64,000 nucleotides of DNA from Apostichopus japonicus. Its lineage: Eukaryota; Echinodermata; Holothuroidea; Aspidochirotida; Stichopodidae. Where the stretch lies: positions 882,501 to 946,500 of the forward strand of contig NC_092576.1 of NCBI RefSeq assembly GCF_037975245.1, given 5' to 3'. Position 1 is the first letter of the stretch; every line of letters starts with the position of its first letter. Of the stretch, positions 12,620-23,306 are shown one piece after another. The position numbers were made by a program, and so were the translations under genes. The notes beneath the pieces are model-generated. The model searched no databases. It worked only from the letters and a program-made list of their open reading frames with translations, and was not told the origin of the DNA.

Positions 12620-13060
12620 CAGGCATGAGACTTCCGCGGAAACGCGGATTTCAGATTTTTTTTTTTTCATTTTCGCGTATTTTCTCGTAATTCGCGTTTT
12701 TTATTTTTATTTATTTATTTTTTTTTCTTTTTTTTTTTTGCCGAACATGCTGGACTGTGAAGGGAAGGAACACCGAATTTGACCAGTGGTGGAATCAAGT
12801 AGCACAAAGCAAGCAAAAAAGCCTTTTTTTGGTTCAAAAAAGCTAATGGATAAATTATACAAGCAGAAATTCCACACTTTTTTGGCGAGTTACGTGATGT
12901 GATAGATTCCATCTAGAGTCCACCATTTTGCATTTAAGCCCTCCTTACCTGACAAAAAAATTCTAAAGGGGAGGGGGACACCCCCTCCTCTTAAACCCCT
13001 CCCCCAGGACGGCGATCGATGAATTTCAGATTTTTTTTCCCCGGCTCAGTCTCATCCCTG
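12620..13060. mobile_element. Short inverted-repeat element, 441 bp
   Basis: The left end is CAGGCATGAGACTTCC and the right end on the other strand is CAGGGATGAGACTGAG. A 6-bp direct repeat CATCAT flanks both sides (12614-12619, 13061-13066). Just inside both ends is TTTCAGATTTTTTTT. The inner stretch AAAGGGGAGGGGGACACC resembles the 138-bp repeat units at 53141-54106. The 6-bp target site is short for hAT, so the superfamily is uncertain. Confidence 0.65.
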
Positions 13061-13190
13061 CATCATGCTTTCACTTGTAGAACTGCATAAAATCTAATTG
13101 TGAAGGAAGAAGAGGCTCTGTATATATAGCCCAGATGAGCAAGCATCAGACCACATATTCAAGAAACTGATCTAGGCTGGTACAGTAGAA

Positions 13191-14045
13191 GTGTTGTATA
13201 GGATCAAATCACATTGTCACATTTGTAGAAAAAATTGTACTTTATGCTATATTCATCCTGAAGTTAGGAACAAGATTGATGAATATGTGGCACAAGTAAT
13301 TATATCAGTACCCTTGATAAGAAGGTCACTTGAGCATTTTGTCTATAATGGGCTTTGTCCTGACTCCAAGCCTCTGAAAAATGACATGTGCTATTTTCCC
13401 ACAAACAGAACAATAAGAAACTACATACATCTGGCACTATGTAAAGGCAGGTTTTCACAATTTGACCAACTCAATCTAGAAGAAAACGTGAAAGCATGGC
13501 AAAGTGAAGACAACCAAGATTGTTTTTATCTTCGCAAGTGCTCAGACAAGCCAAAACAAACAGCTATCTCAGATGTGCGGATCCATAGAAAGCCCAAAAC
13601 ACAAGGCTTTGTCCAAGAAACAGATGATAGGGATGACATGGATGATGACAGCTATGAGCTTATGACACCAGAGAAAGCACTGCTTTCCTGTTCATCCATC
13701 AGACCAGCCAGCAACAACTGCTATTAAAGCATTATGGAGACATGGTACATGTTGATGCCACCTACAAGACCACAAAATATGCTCTGCCCCTGTTCTTGGT
13801 AGTTGTGAAGACCAATGTTGGCTATAGTCCTGTGGCTGAATTCATCACAGAGGATAAAACGACTGTTGCGATAACAGAGGCCCTTGACATCATCAAGAGA
13901 TGGAACCCTGAATGGAACCCCAAGTTCTCCTATGCTTGACTATCCGAACAAGAACACCAAGCACTGCATGCAGTGTTCCCTGGTACACAGAAGTTTTTAT
14001 GTGCCTTTGACAGGGAACAGGCATGGCTGCACTGGAGCAAGGAAA
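13191..14045 (+). pseudogene. CARF/ALS2CR8-like MULE transposase, broken
   Basis: The first frame (13191-13727) carries a CARF/ALS2CR8-type N-terminal region with LEHFVYNGLCPD, MCYFPTNRTIRNY and GRFSQFDQLNLEENV. A frameshift near 13700 leads into VHVDATYKTTKYALPLFLVV at 13746-13805. That matches the first catalytic-Asp region of the MULE-type domain these proteins carry. An in-frame TGA at 13936 is followed by LSEQEHQALHAVFPGTQKF and CAFDREQAWLHW, where the family usually has CDFHREQ; a key Asp and His are changed. The protein would bind and cut transposon ends if intact. This copy is dead. The CARF assignment comes from remembered family resemblance, not a search. Confidence 0.7.
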
Positions 14046-14094
14046 GTAAGTTAGCTCAACCCTACACAAAGTTATTAGTACTTTCTTTTTAAAA

Positions 14095-14235
14095 GTTTTT
14101 AGCAAAGCCACACAGCAAGAGGTTCCTAGTTTGATTCCTGGTCAATGCACCTGTGTTATGTCCTTATGCAAAGCACTAATTATCACTTTGCCGACAAAGT
14201 TGGTGAAGAGGGGACATAACATCGTTACTGTTCAT
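14095..14235 (+). repeat. tRNA-derived SINE (probable)
   Basis: A pol III A-box-like TTAGCAAAGCC lies at 14099 and a B-box-like AGTTTGATTCC at 14128, about 30 bases apart. They are followed by TATGTCCTTATGCAAAGCAC, a tail typical of invertebrate tRNA SINEs. It directly follows the broken CARF/MULE reading frame. Confidence 0.5.
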
Positions 14236-14754
14236 CTGTTTATTTGTCTGTTGGTCCATTTGTCTCTCTGTATGTTCATACGTTAGCCATCCCTCTGTAT
14301 GTATATCTGTCAGATCAACCTCCACAAAGCGTCTGGAAAAGAAGTAAAGAAAACAATAGTGTCATTGAATAGAGTGGAAATATAATAGACTTTAATAACA
14401 TTTTATTCTTATTTGGTAAATATGTAAGCGCTATTTGGTGTCTATGGGGAAAAAAGTTGAGCATGTTTCTTTTAGAAACTTATGTCAGACTAAAGTAAAG
14501 ACTGGGTGTGTCAAAGTGCAATAGAGTGAGTAAAGGTTGGACTGACTAAATGGTTAGAAGTATATTTGGTAGATCAGTGGATGGCAAAAGGTGGGTGAGG
14601 TTAGTAGGTGAATGACTGGAGGTATGTGAATGGTGTGTTAGATGAATTGGGTAAGGTAGATTAATGGGCACGTTGAGGAATAAAGAATGGAAGATGAATG
14701 GAGCATGGGAAGTGAATATAAGATGACTTGTAATTGCAATCTGAGGGTTTAATT

Positions 14755-15375
14755 GAGGTTAGTGTCAAGGTGTTTCGACAACGCAGCTAGTTGAGGCTAG
14801 TTTCAGGGTGTTTCGACAACAAAGAGATTAGTGTCAAGGTGTTTCGACAACGCAGCTAGTTGAGGCTAGTTTCAGAGTGTTTCGACAACAAAACTTGGTA
14901 TTGAATTCTGAGGGTTTCACTGAGATTGGTGTCAAGGTGTTTCGACAACGCAGTTAGTTGAGACTACTGTAGTTTCAAGGTGTTTCGGAAAAAAAACTTG
15001 GTATTGCATTCTGAGGGTTTCACTGAGATTAGTGTCAAGGTGTTTCGACAACGCAGCTAGTTTTAGGGTGTTCCGACAACAAAGAGATTAGTGTCAAGGT
15101 GTTTCGACAACGCAGCTCGTTTCAGGGTGTTTCGACAACGCAGCTAGTTGGTCAAGGTGTTTCGACAACGCAGCTAGTTGAGACTAGGTGTCAAGGTGTT
15201 TCGACAACGCAGCTCGTTTCAGGGTGTTTCGACAACGCAGCTACTGTAGTTGGTCAAGGTGTTTCGACAACGCAGCTAGTTGAGACTAGGTTCAAGGTGT
15301 TTCGACAACAGAGATTAGTGTCAAGGTGTTTCGACAACGCAGCTAGTTGAGGCTAGTTTGAAGGTGTTTTGACAA
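14755..15375 (+). repeat. Minisatellite of GTGTTTCGACAAC units
   Basis: About 17 units of 28-60 bases share the core AAGGTGTTTCGACAAC or CAGGGTGTTTCGACAAC. Two main spacer types alternate: GCAGCTAGTTGAGGCTAG and AAAGAGATTAGTGT. A third, longer spacer carries CTTGGTATTGCATTCTGAGG and recurs three times. Degenerate units continue to about 15610. The region codes for no real protein; the open frame across it is a by-product of the repeat. Confidence 0.95.
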
Positions 15376-15727
15376 CAAAACTTGGTATTGCATTCTGAGG
15401 GTTTCACTTACCAGGACACAGTGATTCAAACACTTGGAATTCCATGCAGGGTGTTTCGACACCACATCACAGACACAGTGATTCAGACACCTGGTACAGC
15501 GCACTGAGTGTTTCGTGTACCATCTTTACCTAGGGCCTAGATCTGAGGGTTTCGCTTACCTTAGTGATGCAAACAGTTAGTACCGCACACTGAATGTTTC
15601 GTTTTCCATCATTTGTTGACTTGATTTTATGCATTTCGTTTTAAAAATGCTCTAAAAGTAACTAGCATCTTCATCTCTATCCCCAACACATCCCAAAACT
15701 CCACAATACGATCAGCGAATCTGAAAC

Positions 15728-15775
15728 GGAAGTGACGTTAGAGGTCGACTAGCTGTGTTGTCGAAACACCTTGGA
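15728..15775 (-). repeat. Inverted solo copy of the GTGTTTCGACAAC repeat
   Basis: Read on the minus strand it gives GAGGTTAGTTCCAAGGTGTT, then TCGACAACACAGCTAG and, a little further, ACTTCCGTTT. This mirrors the + strand copy at 6294. The two could be the ends of one large element holding the CARF/MULE remnant and the array, but no matching target duplication was found. Confidence 0.7.
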
Positions 15776-16163
15776 ACTAACCTCAGCTACATACAGTTAC
15801 ACCGACTTGACTTACAAATAAGACTTTGACCCTACAGTACGCATTTGTGGACTTTCGCGTAATGAACGCTACTGTAGCTATGGACTAAGACGTTAGATAT
15901 TTCTCAACTGTGCGTTTTTTGGGAACAACAGAATAAATATTTTCAGGTTATTTCATTTTTGAGATACTTTACATCTGAAAATCGTATACATGTGAGTGTT
16001 TTGGGGTTTTCCTTAAACAGATATCCTTCATCAAATCCTTAAGTTAAAGGGCGACCGACCATTAACGATACCACCATGCTACAGGCTATAGTAGTAGTAC
16101 TACTAGTACTATAGTAGTAGGCCTATATTACTAGTAATTCTATATGGGGGGGGGGGGGGGGGC

Positions 16164-18367
16164 TTATTCGCAGGGCAGCGCTGCGAATGGCCGGACACAA
16201 GTATCTTATTCGCAGGGCTGCCCTGCGAACAGCCAGACTAATACACCTTATTCACAGGGCAACCTTAGACTGGGTTAACAGGCTACTGTAAGTAACTTTT
16301 GGGGGTGTTACTAAAAGGAATGACAATTGCGTTACACATAACGAATGACAATATGTTGTACACACTAAAAACTTGCGTTGACTAAAACGAATGATAGTAT
16401 AATGACAGCACAGACATTTGCTTCAATCGGATGTCACATTCAGACTTCGTGGGTATCTAGATCTAGTAAAGTACGGACGAGATACAAACGCACCTTATAG
16501 TAAGCGAAATTGGAAGTCTGATTTTAAAAAGTAAATTTGTTAGACACTAACAATACTATAAATCTTGAAATGGCTTCAGTTATCTTTCTATATAAATCTA
16601 CAGAGGTTAAAAGCACAGCACTCAAGCGCATTCTCACACAAAAACTTTCCCTGTGGTTTCTATCCGTAAATTACACCAAAACCCTGCAACCACGTAACAT
16701 GCGATTTTCCTCAAATCATTTTTGCGCAGAATACCAATAACCGCATTTACTCCACTCTGTTAATCATATTCTATCTCTTCTCAACACTGTCCTTCGTTGT
16801 CATTCTCTGTCATTCGCAAATGACAATTAAACCTGTACAAAGTCAATTGTCATTCGGTCATTCGCTGTCATTCGTTTTAGTTTGTCCCACTTTTGGGGCT
16901 ATTCGAGTTTGCTTTTTGGGCACCAGCTGGCTTTTCGAGAGTTGGGAGCAGGGAGCCCCTATATTTTGGGGAATTTATTTGCCTTTGGGAGTCCTATCTT
17001 AATGCTGCTAGGATTGGTTTTAGGAGCCTAGGGCCTTAAGATTGAACCAGTCTAGCATTAATACCGCCAACATAAAAAAATTTCATCCCTCATTTTCACC
17101 TTTGTTTTACTGTAGGTGTGGGGTGGAGGGGGGGGGGAGTGTCACACCCTTGACCATATTGGCTTTCAGGCAATGTCGGCTTTTGGGAATCCCAAGATAA
17201 GCTCCCTTAAAATAAGCTTTTAAAATTGAACTGCTGGGGTTCCAAAACTTAGCTTATGAAGTGGCTAAGACTATTTGGGCCCAAAAGTTTGGCTTTTTCA
17301 AGGCCCCTAAACTGACTGGTATCAGTAGCAAAACAGGCCTTTCAAGCCCCTCAAATATTGCTCAAGTAGAACCTTTATTTGACGTTATGGGGCCATAAAC
17401 ATTGGCATAATTGAGGACCCCAAAATTGACTTTTCAGAAGCCCTTTTGCATCTCATAAATCTGGGACCCTTTACATTTGATATTTGATGTCCCTGAAATT
17501 GGCTTTTGCCTTGAGCATACACATTTTGAAATTGATATCAGAATGGGAACCCCAGAAATTCCCTAATGAGCCAGTTTCCTGGGGCAAGGGTGGATGGGGA
17601 AAACCACCCTTGCCTCCTTTAGCTATGCCGTTCCTTGGAAGCTTGAAAAATTATGCATTAACTGGCCGTCTAACACTGTTTTTTATACTTAACGGTTAGT
17701 TTTAGCATAAATAAGCTAAATTTATGAGAAATTAAAATTGGGTCTGATGGTCTGCTGAGAAAATGATGGAATATGGTCATCCTTCAAACTATGACTTTTC
17801 TGGGTTTAATAGCTGCACTGGAAATAAAAAAAACTTGAAGGATCCATCCACCCAAACCCCTGTATACAGTAGTGTCAACCATGCATACTTCCAAAGGCAG
17901 TGGCTAACGGTCGTTGGTCAGTTCATTAAGCCTACAGTAGCCTAACAGTATCGCTTACGACATGTATTTTAGGCTCAGAGGCTACCTACATTAGAACTTA
18001 CAGACTTAGGGCCTAGGCTCGTAGGGCTGAATCGTACAGCAAATTTAATGTGCAAATGCAATTAAGTTCTTCTTATGTCAGTCGGTTCAAAAACATTGTT
18101 TTTCTAATAATTCATGACATTTAAAATGTATAGTGAGAACTTCTCCATGAAAAAACCAGCTAAAACGGTGAATCTGATTCTGAAAGCCTGAAACTGAAAG
18201 ACATTCAACTTCGCGTTTGCGCGTCGTTAAGGTGCAGAGGTCAAATGAATGACGTCACATAAAAAATGGTGTCATCGAAAGCCAATAATAAACCTATTTT
18301 CAAAATCGTCACAGCCCTGCGAATAAGGTGTCTGTGTACGTTATTGGCCGGGCTGCCCTGCGAATAA
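16164..18367. mobile_element. Inverted-repeat element with TTATTCGCAGGGC ends, 2.2 kb
   Basis: The left end reads TTATTCGCAGGGCAGCGCTG, then GGCCGG and a second TTATTCGCAGGGCTG about 40 bases on. The right end read on the minus strand has the same order: TTATTCGCAGGGCAGCCCGG, then a second TTATTCGCAGGGCTG. This makes terminal inverted repeats of roughly 65 bp with a doubled motif. No clear target duplication was seen; a run of 17 G precedes the left end. It carries another transposon at 16303-16888. The open frames inside show no transposase signature. Confidence 0.7.
16303..16888. mobile_element. Inverted-repeat transposon, 586 bp, copy 1
   Basis: The ends are GGGTGTTACTAAAAGGAATG and, on the other strand, GGGACAAACTAAAACGAATG. 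They are flanked by the identical 8-bp repeat ACTTTTGG (16295-16302 and 16889-16896). Subterminal GAATGACA words recur at both ends. The same family appears in opposite orientation at 52859-54658, where a further element has inserted. Here the corresponding site (near 16795) is empty. No protein is encoded. Confidence 0.88.
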
Positions 18368-18448
18368 TCACTTTGTTAAGTATAGACTAGTGTAACCAAA
18401 GTTGGGCCTTACTGTTATGATGTGCAGGGGGGCCAAAAGTTGGTGGTA

Positions 18449-20353
18449 CTGTTCCCGGACAACTCCCCCTGGACGATTTCCCCCCGACGTTTACCCCCCA
18501 GACAATTCCCAATCGAGACAATTGTCCCTCGGACAATCCCCCTCTTCGGAAATTTCCACTGTAGACCCCTCCCCCAGGATGGCGGTCATTACATTTCATC
18601 ACATTTTGAACCCAATTTATTTCTGGAATATGCTGGGTCAGTTAGTTATGGCAATAATTTCTTATTCATATTCCAGGAAAACCAATTTTTTGTTGGGGAG
18701 GGAGTGGGTTGATGGGTCAAAATACGGAGTTAAGAAGATCATATTCCAAAGGGTGTTTAAATCTCAAAGCGATTTATTTTAAACAGTCACAGGGACAAAA
18801 ATTCACACACCGTAGTTCAAATCTTAAATCATTGAACAAAGTTTATTCAATATCAGTTCTAAACAGTAATTCTGGACAATCTGAACAAGCCTGTGACTAA
18901 ACCAACAATCATTGTATATATTATATGACATAAAAGTAAAACTGTAAAACTTTCCATAGACATTATCATTCTTAAATTACCCTAATGTAATTTGTGACAT
19001 CAATGGATTATAGAAAAACAACTTACATAAAATTTTGGGCTTTAAGCCTACAAAACAGATCTGCATGTCCTGACAAATTAATTAGAATAAACCAGTTCTT
19101 CTAAGCAAATAGAATAAAGCCTAATTTATACCGAAAACACTGCACAACGCAAATCACATGGAACAATGTTACCCATGCACGACAATACGTACAGCACTGA
19201 TGCGCAGTGTGAAACACAGCATCACACACATTAAAAGCAATCAAAGACCATTAACAGAATGAACTGCAGAGTTTCTGAAGAGAGGTTATTAAACAAACCA
19301 CCTGTGCTGAAGAAACAAAGTCTAAACATTCAAGAGTTCTGCTGCCTCTATTGGTCTTTATTATGACTTTCTTCCAAATATCATCGCCATTCATTGGTGA
19401 TATGGATATTTTGGCTTCCAGATTAATGTACGAAGCAAACATGTCTGGGAGGTAAATGCTCCTAAAAAGGTCAATGCTCGTTCCCTTATGCACATATTAT
19501 ATGACATCACGGTCACGCCAATACTTGTGTCCAAATGCTTCAAAACATGCCTTTTCTTTCATTTTGACGTTGGGTCTGGAAAATAACCATTTCATCCTTA
19601 ATTAAAAGTCTTGAATTTCAATATATCAACACTGAGGGAACCCTGACGAATTGATACAGTAATCCAACACAATCGTAGAATAGACAGGGTGTTTCTGGTG
19701 GATTTCTCAACCAAGGCTTCCTATACAATGAAACTCACTTCTGATCCTTTGGACTGCACATGATGGTAGCACAACCCTGACGTGTCTTACTAGGAACCCC
19801 CAATACCATTGAACCTGTTGACCGTAGGCTATGTATCTGTACTCCCTGGAAAAAAAAATTATGAAAAAAATGTATTAATGTTGGCCCATGATGTCCACAA
19901 TAACAAGCAGGGATACAATGTACAGTTATGGTTACAGTACATTTGTTGTGAATTTACACCTTCCATGTTTCATGAAACATTCTTTGTTTCAGACAATTGA
20001 TTTGCAAAACTCCAGGCCAAAGTACTAGCCTAGTGATAATGAGTGTATGCCTACCTACTGTAGCATGGCTGCATAATGCAACTTACATCCCCGAGCCAAA
20101 CTCCCAGTATGCAACCAACCCTACTAGTACTAGTACTACTATAGTAGTACTAAGCACCATATTGTACATGTATGAATATAGCCAACACACTGTACATATG
20201 GGTTGTACAGTAAGCATAGAAATTGGTTGTAAGTCACCGTAACACAACGCACAATACGGTTTAGGGAGTTCCGCAAATTTTCCAGGGAGAAGTTTTCTGG
20301 GGGTATTGTCTGGGGTATTGTCCGGGGGTAATTGTCCAGTTGTCCGGTCACTG
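18449..20353. mobile_element. Inverted-repeat element with GGACAATTCCCCC arrays, 1.9 kb
   Basis: Near the left end, 18455-18545 holds about six degenerate copies of GGACAATTCCCCC. On the minus strand the right end (20275-20350) holds four or five similar copies. Both ends share CCGGACAACT. A 6-bp direct repeat GTGGTA lies outside each proposed end (18443-18448 and 20354-20359). Internal frames, including the minus-strand one at 19251-19493, show no recognised domain. The boundaries are tentative. Confidence 0.55.
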
Positions 20354-20359
20354 GTGGTA

Positions 20360-21230
20360 TACTGTAGGCTAAGCCCTAGGAAATAAAAGTATTAAACATT
20401 ACTGTCACAATGTAGTTCTCAGTGGGAACAATTATAGTTATGTGGAACTTACAAAATTTACATCAAATTCAGAAAATATCATCAAATAGTTCAATTAATA
20501 TTTTGGTTTTTCTGCAAAAGCGGACCAGTGCTCTATTCACCAAACTACACGTCTTACCAACAGTGGACATATGTAATGGTCAAAGTTTTTGCCAACATTT
20601 TAACGTTTCAACTTTGCCAAGGGTTGCCAAGGTCTTCTGGAAACCTTATATGCTGTTCACACTGTCACCAAACAGTGACAGTAAGACAGTAAGACCTGGT
20701 CAAGCAAACCAGAAAATAATCCTTTGCTTACAAGTTTTTGTACTAGGTTTGTGCAGGATCCCAATAGTCAAGTGAATCCCGGTATTGACTAGTTCTGACC
20801 ACAGTGCAATGTGTAAACACTACCCGGAGTGGGAATACAACCGTTTATTTCATTCGTTTCGATATCATTTCCTGGAATCCCGGGCGTAATAAAAATTTCT
20901 ACTTGTAATACTATTCAAAATAAAGAAAAGAAAAACATGGTTATTTCTGACCAGTGTCTGTGTTCGTAGTTTAAATAATATACTGATCAATTTACGTACT
21001 GGCCTAGACCTATGACTTAATGAAGTTTCCCATACATCTTACCACATGTATTTCACCTCACTTGGATGAAATAATTATAACAATTAAATTAATTTTGAGG
21101 CAGAACCGCAGGGATATCCAGCTTAAATCCATCTTCACCTGGGGCTATATTATAATAGCCTATGGTACAGTACTGGTATACACAGTGCAGTACCGTACTT
21201 GAGAATTGATGCTGTAATGGAATGGATTCA
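20360..21230. other. No gene recognised
   Basis: AT-rich sequence without repeats or coding signatures that could be supported. Confidence 0.35.
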
Positions 21231-21234
21231 TTTA

Positions 21235-21620
21235 CTATTTCGGGAGGTTCCATGATGTCATTTATAGAACTTATCTTGGCTCCGGCACAATTGTTCTTTC
21301 CCATAAGTACGCTGATGACACCGAATTGTCTCAATGTGGCTTGCCTAGGGACTTTGAGTGTTCTAAGTTGTCTATTCAAGAATGTATAGGTGATATCTTG
21401 TGTTGGATCAAATAGTAATAAGCTCATGCTTATCCCTGATTTAGCCAGAGGTATTGACTGTTGGCACTGCCTCTTGCGTACAACAAGTGGGCTGTGATAC
21501 TATCAATATTCTGGATTCTAATATCTCATTTCAGAAATCTGTTAAGTATCTTGGTGTGAGGATCGATCAGACATTATCTATGTCTGATCACATCAGTGAT
21601 GTATGTCGCTCCTCCTCTTT
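21235..21620 (+). pseudogene. CR1/Jockey-like LINE reverse transcriptase fragment
   Basis: SHKYADDTELSQCGLP contains the YADD catalytic motif at 21308-21319. Two stops and frame changes near 21412 and 21440 are followed by SFQKSVKYLGVRIDQTLSMS and DHISDVCRSS, the usual thumb region of such polymerases. The fragment is short and broken. Confidence 0.8.
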
Positions 21621-21689
21621 GGTTTCGATGATAATCGTAACCAATGCATTCATGATGGCGTATGTGTGGGTGTGCGTGCGTGCGTGTGT

Positions 21690-22125
21690 GAGAGACGACC
21701 AGCTTGTAAACACGATATCTAAAGAAGAGAAGGTCAGACTACTTTTATATTTATTGTGTAGAAGTACCACATTAAGTACAAGAAGCCTATTGTTTTTGTA
21801 AACACGATATCTCAAGAAGGGAAAGTCAGACCAATTTCATATTTCATGTGTAGAAGTACCACATTGATTACAGGAAGCCTATTGTTTTTAGTGGAAGTCA
21901 AAGGTCATTTGGGGTCACCAGGGGTCAAATTATTAAAACCTTGTAAACATGATCTATATCAAATTGGGAGGCATGGGCAGACTACATATTTAATGTGTAG
22001 AAGTACCACATTGAGTACAAAAAGTCTATTGTTTATGGTGGAGGTCAAAGGTCATTTGGGGTCACCAGGGGTCAAATTGTGAAAACCTTGTAGCAGGATA
22101 TCTCAAGGGAATCATGGGCAGACCT
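21690..22125 (+). repeat. AGGTCA-rich tandem satellite, about 3 units
   Basis: Units of about 85 to 130 bases begin CTTGTAAACACGATATCTCAAG, shown here in part, and contain GTGTAGAAGTACCACATT. The second and third units also have GGAGGTCAAAGGTCATTTGG and GGGGTCACCAGGGGTCAAA; the first ends early. The exact direct repeat AGGTCAAAGGTCA is at 22042-22054. Members of this family recur at 39870, 45170 and 46540, with a more distant relative at 48535. Confidence 0.85.
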
Positions 22126-22330
22126 CATATTTGTACATCATCGAAACCAAAATGTATTTTTGCATTCTGGTTTTTAATTGTGTTGACAAGAAATAAGGCA
22201 TACATTATTTGGCATATTTTGAACAGAAATAATCTGGGAAATTTTCACTTATTGAGATACATCCACAAAGTACAAAATACCAATAAAGACAAAGAGACAC
22301 CACTTATTTTATACATAATTCTTATCTTCA

Positions 22331-22771
22331 TTGAATGAGCAAAATTTATTTCAATTGCTCTTCAGTCTCACAATGTACATGTATATCAATTATTTGAGCA
22401 ACACTCATGTGTGGGAGTTGAGTACATCCATTTTTGTACAAAAAAAACTTTCATCATTATTTTTCAAAGAAAAAAATTGAGCAAAATAAAAAATACTATC
22501 TTTTTATTTCAAATGCATGTGTTGTTCAAATTAATAAGGAAGACTTGTTATGACATTGAATGAGCAAAATTTATTTCAATTGCTCTTCATTCTCACAATG
22601 TACATATCAATTATTTGAGCAACACTCACTTGTGGGAGTTGAGTACATCCATTTTTGTACAAAAAAAACTTTCATCATTATTTTTCAAAGAAAAAAATTG
22701 AGCAAAATAAAAATACTATCTTTTTTATTTCAAATGCATGTGTTGTTCAAATTAATAAAGAAGACTTGTAA
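22331..22771. repeat. Two-copy tandem duplication, period 225 bp
   Basis: TTGAATGAGCAAAATTTATT begins at 22331 and again at 22556. The two units are almost identical, apart from a 6-bp length difference (TGTACATGTATATC versus TGTACATATC) and a few substitutions. This is a recent local duplication with no coding content. Confidence 0.95.
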
Positions 22772-23306
22772 TTATTTAGAACACACAGCAGTACAGTGTA
22801 CTTCAAACTGACTATGCTGGTTTGGACCATTAAACTGTGAAATCTGCCTTAAAAGCTCCTCCCATTCTGCATAGGACTTCAGCAAGGCTAGGGAGCTCAT
22901 TTCAAAGGGTGTGCGAAAAGTGTACAGGGGTCATGGTGCAGTTGTGGCGCCACCTGGCGCCAACTACATTTGGCTTTGTTCCCCAATGAACAAATCCTTA
23001 ATGGTATTCAACACTGGCACCAGGCGTAACAATGATTTCATTCTAATCCTTGTCAAGTAAATTGACCCGAAATACTGATATTCAAAGCACTGATCATATC
23101 CCTTCCCAACAAATTAAAGATGACAATAATAAAAAAACAATAAAAAAAATAGAAATATTGCCATCCTTTGAAACAAAAGAATCAGAGCTACTGTCACATT
23201 GTCTATAGATAACTCACCGAAGCTTTAAAACATCCCAACAATTAGATTGGATGTTTAGTGTAAGAAGTTAAATGCATACCCGATGGGACTTCCTCGATTG
23301 CTTCCA

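Noticed and set aside
15099-15350. Open reading frame with repeated CFDNAAS/VSTTQLV-type peptides
   Set aside because: It is a translation of the minisatellite; the frame depends on unit length and there is no splice or start context.
14755-15375. CRISPR-like alternation of repeats and spacers
   Set aside because: The genome is eukaryotic, the spacers are a few recurring types rather than unique, and unit lengths vary. It is a minisatellite.
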